Shown in pieces: positions 8,338 to 16,078 of a stretch of 64,000 nucleotides of DNA. Positions within the stretch are counted from its first letter, which is position 1. Every line of letters begins with the position of its first letter. The position numbers were made by a program, and so were the translations under genes. The stretch is from Pseudomonas guineae. Lineage in GTDB: Bacteria; Pseudomonadota; Gammaproteobacteria; Pseudomonadales; Pseudomonadaceae. The DNA lies in the NCBI RefSeq assembly GCF_900113745.1, contig NZ_FOQL01000004.1, positions 310,001 through 374,000 on the forward strand. The letters run 5' to 3'. Under the pieces are notes generated by a model. The model was not told where the DNA came from, searched no databases, and saw only the letters and a program-made list of their open reading frames with translations.

Positions 8338-8733
8338 TCATATCAGAATCAGGGCCCAGGTCAGCCCGATCATCAACAGGGCGATAAATTGCGCGGCACT
8401 GCCCATGTCCTTAGCTTGTTTGGACAGTGGGTGGATGCTCAGGGAGATGCGGTCGACTGTGGCTTCGATGGCGGAGTTGAGCAGCTCGACGATCAGTGAC
8501 AGCAGCGGTACGAGCATCAGCAGTAAGCGCTCACTGCGGGTGACGTCGACCAGGCACGCCAGCGGCAGTAACAGCACATTGAGCAGCAGTAACTGGCGGA
8601 ATGCGGCCTCGCCACGGTAGGCCGCCTGGAGACCCATCAGCGAATAGCCGCCGGCGTCGAGAATGCGCCGCAGCCCGGTACGGCCTTTGAGTGAAAGGGC
8701 GTCATGCATTTCTGCAGAGGGTTTGCCGCTCAT
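8338..8733 (-). CDS. dgkA: Diacylglycerol kinase DgkA
   Basis: A 131-residue integral membrane protein with the small bacterial DgkA fold: an amphipathic N-terminal helix and three membrane helices. The family signature ELLNSAIEATVDR (~83-95) carries the catalytic and metal-binding Glu and Asn residues. It phosphorylates diacylglycerol to phosphatidic acid with ATP, recycling the lipid released when phospholipid headgroups are moved to glycans or lipid A. That fits its position downstream of a ColS-like kinase and near an LTA-synthase-type phosphotransferase. A ColR-like site lies about 160 bp upstream, inside the 3' end of the kinase gene. Confidence 0.93.
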   Translation of the reverse strand: MSGKPSAEMHDALSLKGRTGLRRILDAGGYSLMGLQAAYRGEAAFRQLLLLNVLLLPLACLVDVTRSERLLLMLVPLLSLIVELLNSAIEATVDRISLSIHPLSKQAKDMGSAAQFIALLMIGLTWALILI

Positions 8734-8881
8734 AGTGGCAACTCCAATGTGAGCAGCTGTTTAGGGCGCTGTGGGTTACCCAATGGGCGCAGGCAATCGG
8801 GGGTAGGTAGAGCACGCATGGCTGAGCGTCCGGTTGAGGGGGAACGCTCGCCACACTAAACAGGCAGGTATCAACAGCGCG

Positions 8882-10174
8882 TTAAGGCACTGTGAAAATT
8901 TCGTCAGGGTCCGGCTTAAACGTCACGCTAAAGCAGGTGCCGCCCGTCGGTTGGCTGTGTACTGAGATTGTCCAACCTTGCTTGGCGCAGATCCGCTTGA
9001 CCAATGACAGCCCCAGTCCCAGACCTTCGCCGCGGGCCTGGGCGCCGCGCACGAAGGGCTGGAAAATCTCCTCGTGCTGCTCCAGAGGGATACCTGCGCC
9101 GCTGTCCTCGACGCGAAAGCCACCGTTATCTAGCACCAGACGGACAAAGCCGTGCTCGGTGTAGTGCAGGGCATTGCGCAACAGGTTGACCATGACCGTG
9201 CTGAGAAAGGTGGCGTTGTACAGGCCGTCATCGCTGCCGTCTTGCTGGTACTGGAAGGTCAACCCTTTGTCGTTGAACATGGGCTCCCAGCGCTCGATCT
9301 GTTCGGCAGCGACACGGGCGAGGCTGCAGTCGGCGATAAACGCTGTCTCATTAGCCTTACTCCTGGCCAGCTGCAGAAAGGTCTGCACCAGCTCGCGCAT
9401 TTCCTCACTGGCCCTGGCGATGCGCTCCAGCTGTTGGCGTTCACGGGGTGAAAGCGTGGCTTCTGCGAGCAGTTCGCAAGAGGTAGCAATGACCATCAGC
9501 GGGGTACGCAGCTCATGGCTGACATCGCTGGTGAACAGGCGTTCACGCTCTAATGACTGACGCACCTGGCCCAGGGTGCTGTCGAAGGCGGCGGCCAATT
9601 GACCCACTTCATCATCGGGATAATCCGGCGCCAGGGGCGGTGCCAGGGTATGCAGTTGATCGCGATGGCGCACCTGTTGCGCCAGTCGGCTGACGGGGGC
9701 CATGACCTTACGCGCCATCACCAGGCCCAGCGCCCAGGCGCCCAGCACTGTCAGCAGAAAGCCGGCGAGCACAACGTTGAACAAGGCTTGTTCACGGGCC
9801 TCGAACTCATGCTGCTCTTGCACCAGTTGGTAGGCATTGCCGTTAATTTCCTGCATGTAGACGTAGAAGGCTTTGTCATTCTCGACCACTTCATTGAAGC
9901 CCTCCGGCAGCCCTAAATACTGCGCAGGAATTGCATACTCCGGCAGGTTGGAGGCAAAAAAGCGTGTGCTTGAGTCCAGGCGTGGGCGGTTGCCATGTTT
10001 GAGGTCTTCATGCAGCACGGTGTTCAACTCACGGTTGAGCTCCTCGGACACCAGGTGTTCTTCAATAACGTGCACCACGGCCACGATACTCAGGGAGAAA
10101 ACCCCGCTGACCACCATCGTCATCAGTACAAAGGCAATCAGAATGCGCCTGGCAAACGGCTGCTTAGACGCCAT
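8882..10174 (-). CDS. colS: ColS-like sensor histidine kinase
   Basis: A 430-residue sensor kinase with TM1 (~10-35), a periplasmic sensor of ~100 residues, TM2 (~131-151), a HAMP-like linker, an H-box SDVSHELRTPLMVI (~218-231) and an ATPase domain with N (NLLRNALHYT), G1 (DSGAGIP) and G2 (GLGLGLSLVKRI) boxes. The periplasmic part holds an ExxE motif (E120-Q-H-E123) and H35/E38 next to TM1, features of the metal-sensing ColS family. The ATG at 10174 overlaps the stop of the response-regulator gene by 11 bases, so the two are translationally coupled. ColS senses excess zinc and iron in P. putida; assignment here rests on remembered similarity and could be a paralogue. Confidence 0.8.
   Translation of the reverse strand: MASKQPFARRILIAFVLMTMVVSGVFSLSIVAVVHVIEEHLVSEELNRELNTVLHEDLKHGNRPRLDSSTRFFASNLPEYAIPAQYLGLPEGFNEVVENDKAFYVYMQEINGNAYQLVQEQHEFEAREQALFNVVLAGFLLTVLGAWALGLVMARKVMAPVSRLAQQVRHRDQLHTLAPPLAPDYPDDEVGQLAAAFDSTLGQVRQSLERERLFTSDVSHELRTPLMVIATSCELLAEATLSPRERQQLERIARASEEMRELVQTFLQLARSKANETAFIADCSLARVAAEQIERWEPMFNDKGLTFQYQQDGSDDGLYNATFLSTVMVNLLRNALHYTEHGFVRLVLDNGGFRVEDSGAGIPLEQHEEIFQPFVRGAQARGEGLGLGLSLVKRICAKQGWTISVHSQPTGGTCFSVTFKPDPDEIFTVP
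8892..8907 (-). promoter_or_regulatory. Candidate ColR-box upstream of dgkA
   Basis: The minus strand reads CTGACGAAATTTTCAC. This matches the ColR consensus YYNASNNYTTTTTCAC (from memory) at all but two specified positions and resembles the box between colR and the phosphotransferase. It lies inside the 3' end of the kinase gene, about 160 bp before dgkA. It could drive dgkA separately, but it may be chance, since the bases also encode Asp-Glu-Ile-Phe-Thr. Confidence 0.35.
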
Positions 10175-10847
10175 TAGTATGCTCCGCCAGGCGATAGCCG
10201 ACGCCGTGCAAGGTGTGTAGCAGGGGGGAGGGGAAGGGTTTGTCGAGAACCTGACGCAGTTGATGGATGTGGCTGCGCAGGCTGTCGCTGTCAGGGCTGT
10301 CATCGCCCCAGAGCGCTTCTTCCAGCGCTTCACGACGGATCACCGCCGGGCTTTTCTGCATCAGTACGGCCAATAACTTAAGGCCAATGGGGTTGAGCTT
10401 GAGCGGTTGTCCCGCGCGGCTGACATGCAACGTGTCGAGGTCATAAAGCAGGTCAGCGACTTTTAGCTGGCGCTTACGGCTGCCTTGGCTGCGGCGCAGG
10501 ATGGCTTCGATCCGCGCGACCAGTTCGGACAGGGCAAAGGGTTTGATCAGGTAATCGTCAGCGCCAACATTCAGCCCCTGTAAGCGGTCATCCAGGGCGT
10601 CGCGGGCCGTCAACATCAGGATCGGTACTTCATTGTGGCCATCCTCGCGCAGGCGCTTGCACACCTGATAGCCGTCAATCCCGGGCAGCATGATGTCCAG
10701 CACGATGAGGTCATAGTGGCCAGTGCTGGCCAGGTGCAGACCACTCAAACCGTCCTGCGCACAATCAACGGCGAAGCCTTTGAGCTGCAGGTAGTCGAGG
10801 ATGTTGGCCAAAATATCGCGGTTATCTTCGATGACCAGAATACGCAT
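10164..10847 (-). CDS. colR: ColR-like OmpR-family response regulator
   Basis: A 227-residue response regulator. The receiver domain (1-115) has E7/D8, phospho-acceptor Asp51 (in LIVLDIML), the switch Thr in MLTARD and Lys in LIKPFA. The winged-helix DNA-binding domain (~125-220) is of the OmpR/PhoB type. The sequence closely resembles what I remember of Pseudomonas ColR, including DCAQDGLSGLHLA and EALWGDD. It is the first gene of an operon with the kinase and probably dgkA, and it diverges from the phosphotransferase gene over 106 bp containing a perfect ColR-box. ColR acts in membrane homeostasis, metal tolerance and polymyxin response. QseB or PmrA types are less likely. Confidence 0.82.
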   Translation of the reverse strand: MRILVIEDNRDILANILDYLQLKGFAVDCAQDGLSGLHLASTGHYDLIVLDIMLPGIDGYQVCKRLREDGHNEVPILMLTARDALDDRLQGLNVGADDYLIKPFALSELVARIEAILRRSQGSRKRQLKVADLLYDLDTLHVSRAGQPLKLNPIGLKLLAVLMQKSPAVIRREALEEALWGDDSPDSDSLRSHIHQLRQVLDKPFPSPLLHTLHGVGYRLAEHTNGV

Positions 10848-10868
10848 GGGCTGTTATTCCTTTCGGTG

Positions 10869-10884
10869 TTGACGATTTTTTCAC
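10869..10884 (+). promoter_or_regulatory. ColR-box (perfect match to consensus)
   Basis: TTGACGATTTTTTCAC matches the ColR consensus YYNASNNYTTTTTCAC at every specified position. It sits in the 106-bp divergent region between colR and the LTA-synthase-type gene, oriented towards the latter. A TTGACA hexamer (10891-10896) follows as a possible -35, although no good -10 is visible. The site suggests ColR activates the phosphotransferase operon and may also autoregulate. The consensus is recalled from the literature and was not computed here. Confidence 0.62.
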
Positions 10885-10953
10885 ATCGTTTTGACAAGCG
10901 CCTCACAGCGGTCATTCCACACTGCGGCACGCTCATCCAAACGGGATCATACG

Positions 10954-12912
10954 ATGCCTCAGCTCCACTTCGCGCAACTTCGTTACCTGTCGATCATCGT
11001 CCTGGCTTGGTTGGCGGTGTTTCTGCTGACCCGCAGTGTGTTGCTGGCTACGCACCTGGCTGATGCCCAGGTCAGTGCCGGGCAGTTACTCAGTTTGTAT
11101 GGGGTGGGGCTGGTCTATGACCTGAGCTTTCTGCTGTATGCCAGCCTGCCGCTGTCTCTGTACTTGTTGCTATGCCCGCGCCGCCTGTGGCAACAGCGCT
11201 GGCATAAGCGCTTTTTGCTGACGGTGGTCGGGGTCAGCCTGTTTGTCATGCTATTTACCGCCGTGGCGGAGTGGTTGTTTTGGGATGAGTTCGGCGTGCG
11301 CTTTAACTTTATTGCCGTGGATTACTTGGTGTACTCCGAGGAAGTGATCAACAACATTCTTGAGTCCTACCCGATTTACCCGCTGCTGGCGCTGCTGGCG
11401 ATAGTCGCCATTGCCACGACTACATTGTTGCGTAAGACGGTGTTGGCTGCGCTGGATGCACCACGCCTGCGGCCTGCGCCGGCACTGCTCAGTGTGTTGG
11501 GTGTTTTTTTGTTGGCCGGGTTGAGCAGCGCGCTGATTGGTCAAGACGCGCCGCGCGGCACCGATGGCAACGCCTACCAGCGTGAGCTGGCGAGTAATGG
11601 GCCGTTCCAGTTCTTTGCCGCGTTCCGTAATAACGAGCTGGATTACCCGCAGTTTTACGCCACGCTGGCCAAGCCTGATGTGGCCAGCTTGCTACGCAGC
11701 GAAGTCAGTGAGCCCAATGCGCGTTTTATAGGTAGTGACCCGCAAGATATTCGCCGGTTGATCGATAATCCCGGCCAGCCTCAGCATTTGAACGTGGTGC
11801 TGGTGACCATCGAAAGCCTCAGTGCCAAGTACCTGGGCAGCTTCGGTGACAGCCGCGGCTTGACTCCCAACCTCGACCAGTTGCGTAAGCAGAGCCTGAG
11901 CTTCAGTAATTTCTACGCCACCGGCACCCGCACCGACCGCGGCCTGGAGGCAATTACGCTGTCGATTCCGCCAACACCGGGGCGTTCCATCGTCAAGCGT
12001 ATCGGCCGTGAATCCGGCTACGGCAGCCTGGGCCAGCAGTTCAGCGCACAAGGCTATGACAGCGTGTTTATCTACGGTGGGCGTGGCTACTTCGACAATA
12101 TGAATGCCTTCTTTGGCGGCAATGGCTATCGCATCGTTGACCAAAGCAGCGTGGCCGAGGCGGATATGGTGTTCCAGAACGCCTGGGGCATGTCCGACGA
12201 GGACATTTATAAGCAGACGCTAAAAGTCGCCGATGCCGACCACGCTGCCGGCGAACCCTTCTTTCTACAGTTGATGACCACCTCCAACCACCGGCCGTAC
12301 ACCTACCCAGAAGGGCGTATCGACATCCCCTCCGGTGATGGTCGCGAAGGTGCGGTGAAGTACACCGACTATGCGATTGGTCAGTTCCTCGCTCAGGCGC
12401 GGAAAAAACCTTGGTTCAACCAAACAGTGTTTATCTTTGTCGCGGATCACACGGCTGGCAGCGCCGGCAAAGAAGACCTGCCGGTGGCCAATTACCACAT
12501 TCCGCTGTTCATCTATGCCCCTGGGCACATCCAGCCGCGTGAGTTCACTGAGCTGGTCAGCCAGATCGACCTGGCGCCCACGCTACTGGGCCTGCTGAAC
12601 ATCGACTATGTGTCGACCTTCTTCGGCCGCAATGTGCTGCGCGATGACCGGGCGCCAGGGCGTGCGCTGTTGGGTAACTACCAGCATCTGGGGCTGTTCG
12701 ATGGCAGCAGCCTGGCCATCCTCAGCCCGCGGAAAAACATGCGCCGCCATGATGATGCCCTGGGCCTGAGCCATGAGGTGAGAGTGAACGCCACCGATGC
12801 TCTGCAGCGACGCAACATCGCCTATTACCAGGGCGCGAGCTATGCCTTCCAGAAGCATCTGATTGCCTGGCGACCTGCACTGTTGCCTAACGCGCAACTG
12901 AGCAAGCGTTAA
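10954..12912 (+). CDS. LTA synthase family sulfatase-fold phosphotransferase
   Basis: A 652-residue inner-membrane enzyme. Four or five membrane helices fill residues ~10-195, and a periplasmic alkaline-phosphatase/sulfatase domain runs from ~277 to the end. Metal and catalytic elements are visible: E287 in VVLVTIES, the nucleophilic Thr region TGTRTDRG (323-330), and the C-terminal FVADHT metal motif. Family members move phosphoglycerol (LtaS, OpgB) or phosphoethanolamine from phospholipids to glycans or lipid A and release diacylglycerol; which donor and acceptor apply here is not determinable. It diverges from colRS and is followed by a PAP2 phosphatase gene. The ATG at 10954 gives a clean membrane topology; upstream codons lie in the promoter region. 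Confidence 0.86.
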   Translation: MPQLHFAQLRYLSIIVLAWLAVFLLTRSVLLATHLADAQVSAGQLLSLYGVGLVYDLSFLLYASLPLSLYLLLCPRRLWQQRWHKRFLLTVVGVSLFVMLFTAVAEWLFWDEFGVRFNFIAVDYLVYSEEVINNILESYPIYPLLALLAIVAIATTTLLRKTVLAALDAPRLRPAPALLSVLGVFLLAGLSSALIGQDAPRGTDGNAYQRELASNGPFQFFAAFRNNELDYPQFYATLAKPDVASLLRSEVSEPNARFIGSDPQDIRRLIDNPGQPQHLNVVLVTIESLSAKYLGSFGDSRGLTPNLDQLRKQSLSFSNFYATGTRTDRGLEAITLSIPPTPGRSIVKRIGRESGYGSLGQQFSAQGYDSVFIYGGRGYFDNMNAFFGGNGYRIVDQSSVAEADMVFQNAWGMSDEDIYKQTLKVADADHAAGEPFFLQLMTTSNHRPYTYPEGRIDIPSGDGREGAVKYTDYAIGQFLAQARKKPWFNQTVFIFVADHTAGSAGKEDLPVANYHIPLFIYAPGHIQPREFTELVSQIDLAPTLLGLLNIDYVSTFFGRNVLRDDRAPGRALLGNYQHLGLFDGSSLAILSPRKNMRRHDDALGLSHEVRVNATDALQRRNIAYYQGASYAFQKHLIAWRPALLPNAQLSKR

Positions 12913-12963
12913 CCCTCAAACTTTTCAGGTACTGCTCGGCAGTGCCTTGTTGGGAGTGCTGTT

Positions 12964-13707
12964 ATGACGGCCGATCGCTCTGTTACAGCCTCGCGCTATT
13001 TTAATTTTCGCCTGGGCTTGGGCATTCCTTTAGCGTTGATGGCGTTGTTGCTGATATGTGACCCCAGCGGTCTGGACTTCGCCATCGAACACCTGTTCTA
13101 CCAGCCGGACCAGGGCTTTATTGGTAAACACAGCTTCTGGCTAGAAGACATCCTGCATGACCGCGCTAAGCAGCTGGTCATCGGTTTTGCTGGCTTGGCC
13201 ATTATCGGTTTTGTCATCAGCCTGTTACCTACGCAGTTCAGGGTATGGCGTAGGTCGCTGGGCTATCTGGTGCTGGCGCTGGGATTGTCGACCAGCATTG
13301 TCACGCCTCTCAAAGCATTTACGGCCGTGCAGTGTCCCTGGAGCCTGACCGAGTTTGGTGGAGCGGAGAGCTTTAGCCCATTGCTCAGCGCGCGTGCGCC
13401 GACGGACAAGCCTGGCCGTTGCTGGCCGGGTGGCCATGCCTCATCGGGGTTCTCGCTGCTGGCGCTGTTTTTTCTGTTGCGTGACAAACGTCCGCGCATG
13501 GCGCGCGCCGCGTTGGTCTTCGCCCTAGGGCTGGGCGCAGTGTTTTCCTTGGGGCGGATGATGCAGGGCGCGCATTTTCTCTCGCACAACCTGTGGACGC
13601 TGCTCTTCGACTGGACGATCTGCTTGCTCTGTTATCGCTGGGTGCTCTATCGCGCGCCATCCGCTCAGCGCGCCGAACAGGCTGAACTTAAACCGCTTGA
13701 GGGCTAG
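12964..13707 (+). CDS. PAP2-family membrane phosphatase
   Basis: A 247-residue protein with about six membrane helices. PAP2 motifs are recognisable: KAFTAVQCPW (region 1), PGGHASSGF (region 2, PSGH-like) and GRMMQGAHFLSHNLW (region 3, with R-x5-H). It fits the PAP2_like_6 type rather than classic PgpB/LpxE, because region 1 has CP for RP and the final motif Asp is His. The likely role is removing a phosphate from a membrane lipid (lipid A, undecaprenyl pyrophosphate or phosphatidylglycerophosphate) on the periplasmic side. It starts 51 bp after the phosphotransferase gene in the same operon. Confidence 0.85.
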   Translation: MTADRSVTASRYFNFRLGLGIPLALMALLLICDPSGLDFAIEHLFYQPDQGFIGKHSFWLEDILHDRAKQLVIGFAGLAIIGFVISLLPTQFRVWRRSLGYLVLALGLSTSIVTPLKAFTAVQCPWSLTEFGGAESFSPLLSARAPTDKPGRCWPGGHASSGFSLLALFFLLRDKRPRMARAALVFALGLGAVFSLGRMMQGAHFLSHNLWTLLFDWTICLLCYRWVLYRAPSAQRAEQAELKPLEG

Positions 13708-13710
13708 ACC

Positions 13711-13854
13711 ATGCCAACTGTTATCTACGTCTGTCGCCTCGCTGTTGCCGCGCTGCTGTTTACGCTCGCCCTGGTGGTGCTGCCATACAGCATGGCCTGG
13801 AGTGCAGATCCGCTTCTGAATCAGCAACTGTGCCTGGCTCCCCAGGTCGCTTGA
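13711..13854 (+). CDS. 47-residue putative single-pass membrane peptide
   Basis: A short ORF fills the space between the PAP2 gene and the lipoprotein gene. Its ATG lies three bases after the PAP2 stop and its stop precedes the next ATG by seven bases. The product has one hydrophobic segment (VCRLAVAALLFTLALVVLPYS, split here by residue 20) and a short polar tail ending in LAPQVA. Tight spacing on both sides, a GAGGG ahead of the ATG and the membrane-spanning character favour a real gene, possibly an accessory subunit of the neighbouring membrane enzymes. I do not recognise a family. Confidence 0.5.
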   Translation: MPTVIYVCRLAVAALLFTLALVVLPYSMAWSADPLLNQQLCLAPQVA

Positions 13855-13861
13855 GGCCTGT

Positions 13862-14236
13862 ATGCGCATGAACACTGCCCCTATCGCTTGGGTGAAGCTG
13901 TCCGCATGTGGCGTGTTTGCGCTGTTGCTTGGCGGTTGCCAAAGTACTCGTGAGTTGCTGCAGGCCGAGGGGTACCCGCCGGTCTTTGTCGATGGTTTTG
14001 AGGCGGGTTGCAGCAGTGGTCGTCAGGCCGCCGGTGGCCTCGATGATTTCCGCAAGGATGTGCCGCGTTACCTGGCAGCGCCACTCTATGCGCAAGGTTG
14101 GGACGATGGTTTTCGCCAATGCCAGGCGCGCCTGCAAAGCGAGTTTACGCGCGAGCAATTTGACGACGATTGGCGCGACCGCGAATGGCGCACGCATGTT
14201 GACCAGGCGATGGCCCAGGCATTGCGGCGCAGATAA
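13862..14236 (+). CDS. Hypothetical lipoprotein
   Basis: A 124-residue precursor with a lipoprotein signal peptide and lipobox LLGGC (Cys26, followed by QS, which suggests outer-membrane sorting). The mature part is short, acidic and helical, with conserved-looking GYPPVFVDGFEAGCSSGRQA and YAQGWDDGFRQC stretches that look like repeated G-(F/W)-x-D-G-F-x-x-C units. I recognise no domain. It is the last gene of the phosphotransferase-PAP2 operon, ahead of a terminator. A second ATG at 13868 is a possible start; 13862 has GAGG five bases upstream. Confidence 0.72.
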   Translation: MRMNTAPIAWVKLSACGVFALLLGGCQSTRELLQAEGYPPVFVDGFEAGCSSGRQAAGGLDDFRKDVPRYLAAPLYAQGWDDGFRQCQARLQSEFTREQFDDDWRDREWRTHVDQAMAQALRRR

Positions 14237-14251
14237 GGCTGCAAAAACAAC

Positions 14252-14274
14252 AAACCCGGCACTCGGCCGGGTTT
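14252..14274. terminator. Bidirectional terminator
   Basis: AAACCCGGC/GCCGGGTTT form a 9-bp stem between the converging lipoprotein and fumarase genes. On the minus strand it is followed by GTTGTTTTTG, so it serves fumarase best. Confidence 0.8.
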
Positions 14275-14292
14275 GTGGTAACGCTACAACGT

Positions 14293-15816
14293 TTACTTGA
14301 TCTCGACCGCCAGGCTGTCGTGGATCTTCTTGTTCCAGATCGCCGGGCCGGTGATGTGCACCGACTCGCCCTTGGTGTCGACCGCCACAGTAACCGGCAT
14401 GTCTTTCACTTCGAACTCGTAGATCGCTTCCATGCCCATTTCCGGGAAGGCCAATACGGTGGACTTCTTGATCGCTTGCGAGACCAGGTAAGCTGCACCG
14501 CCAACAGCCATCAGGTACACGGCTTTGTGGTCCTTGATCGCCTCGATAGCAATCGGGCCGCGCTCGGATTTACCGATCATGCCGAGCAGGCCAGTGCTTT
14601 CGAGGATCTGCCGAGTGAACTTGTCCATCCGCGTGGCGGTGGTTGGGCCAGCAGGGCCGACCACTTCGTCACCGACCGGATCAACCGGGCCGACGTAATA
14701 GATAAAGCGACCTTTCAAGTCAACCGGTAACTGTTCGCCTTTGTTGAGCATCTCGACCATGCGCTTGTGCGCGGCGTCGCGGCCGGTGAGCATCTTGCCG
14801 TTGAGCAACACGGTCTCGCCCGGCTTCCAGCTCTGTACGTCTTCCGGGGTGAGGGTGTCGAGGTTAACGCGGCGCGCACTCGGGCCGGCTTCCCAGACGA
14901 TTTCCGGGTAAGCGGAAAGGTCCGGCGCTTCCAGTTCGGCCGGGCCGGAGCCGTCGAGCACGAAGTGGGCGTGACGGGTGGCGGCGCAGTTGGGGATCAT
15001 GCACACCGGCAAGCTGGCGGCGTGGGTCGGGTAATCCATGATCTTGACGTCGAGCACGGTGGTCAGGCCACCCAGGCCCTGGGCACCAATGCCCAGCTGG
15101 TTGACCTTCTCGAACAGTTCGAGGCGGATCTCCTCGATTCTGTTCGAAGGGCCACGTGCTTGCAGTTCGTGGATGTCGATGTGCTCCATCAGCACTTCTT
15201 TGGCCATGACCGCCGCTTTCTCGGCTGTACCGCCGATACCGATGCCGAGCATGCCAGGCGGGCACCAGCCAGCACCCATTTCTGGCACGGTCTTGAGCAC
15301 CCAGTCGACGATCGAATCGGACGGGTTGAGCATGGCCATCTTCGACTTGTTCTCGGAACCGCCGCCTTTGGCCGCGACGTCTACCGACAACGTGTCACCG
15401 GGCACCACGGAGTAATGGATCACAGCTGGGGTGTTGTCTTTGGTGTTCTTCCGAGCGCCAGCTGGGTCGGCCAGGATCGAGGCGCGCAGGACGTTTTCCG
15501 GCAAGTTGTAAGCGCGGCGTACGCCTTCGTTGATCATGTCATCGACGCTCATGGTCGCGCCGTCCCAGCGCACATCCATCCCCACCTTGATAAACACGGT
15601 GACGATGCCAGTGTCCTGGCAGATCGGCCGGTGGCCGGTGGCACACATGCGCGAGTTGATCAGGATCTGCGCCATGGCGTCGCGCGCAGCCGGGGATTCT
15701 TCTTTCAGGTAGGCCTCGTGCATGGCCTGGATGAAATCTACGGGGTGGTAATAGGAAATGAACTGCAGGGCGTCGGCGACGCTTTGAATCAGGTCGTCTT
15801 GCTTGATCACGGTCAT
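14293..15816 (-). CDS. fumA: Class I fumarate hydratase (4Fe-4S)
   Basis: A 507-residue iron-sulfur fumarase interconverting fumarate and malate in the TCA cycle. The N-terminal alpha domain has C-ATGHRPICQDTG (cluster ligands near residues 61 and 68) and GGGSENKSKM for substrate binding. A third cysteine lies in MIPNCAATRHAHF. The C-terminal beta domain has GRDAAHKRM and the GPTTATRMDKF loop. The length is typical for the single-chain enzyme. The ATG at 15816 begins MTVIKQDDLIQSV. Neighbours (diguanylate cyclase, ferredoxin reductase, enoyl-CoA hydratase, pyruvate kinase) follow the P. aeruginosa order. Confidence 0.96.
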   Translation of the reverse strand: MTVIKQDDLIQSVADALQFISYYHPVDFIQAMHEAYLKEESPAARDAMAQILINSRMCATGHRPICQDTGIVTVFIKVGMDVRWDGATMSVDDMINEGVRRAYNLPENVLRASILADPAGARKNTKDNTPAVIHYSVVPGDTLSVDVAAKGGGSENKSKMAMLNPSDSIVDWVLKTVPEMGAGWCPPGMLGIGIGGTAEKAAVMAKEVLMEHIDIHELQARGPSNRIEEIRLELFEKVNQLGIGAQGLGGLTTVLDVKIMDYPTHAASLPVCMIPNCAATRHAHFVLDGSGPAELEAPDLSAYPEIVWEAGPSARRVNLDTLTPEDVQSWKPGETVLLNGKMLTGRDAAHKRMVEMLNKGEQLPVDLKGRFIYYVGPVDPVGDEVVGPAGPTTATRMDKFTRQILESTGLLGMIGKSERGPIAIEAIKDHKAVYLMAVGGAAYLVSQAIKKSTVLAFPEMGMEAIYEFEVKDMPVTVAVDTKGESVHITGPAIWNKKIHDSLAVEIK

Positions 15817-16078
15817 GCTGTGCGCTCCCTTTGCTATAGATGGAGTAGGGCAGGAACTTCGAAGAGCGCTGGGGCATGCCCGGCGCAGGTTTATCAGGGC
15901 CAGAGGACAAGATAAAAAGGCGCGGCAGTATAGCGCGCACGGCACTAGGCGGACACCTTGTAGGTCGCGACCATGGTCGTTGATCGGTTAATGACGCCGA
16001 CTAATTGACTAGGCATTGTGTAATCGCAGGGGTAGAGTGGCGGCTAGATGCCAGTATGGGAAGGAGCCCATAAACACC

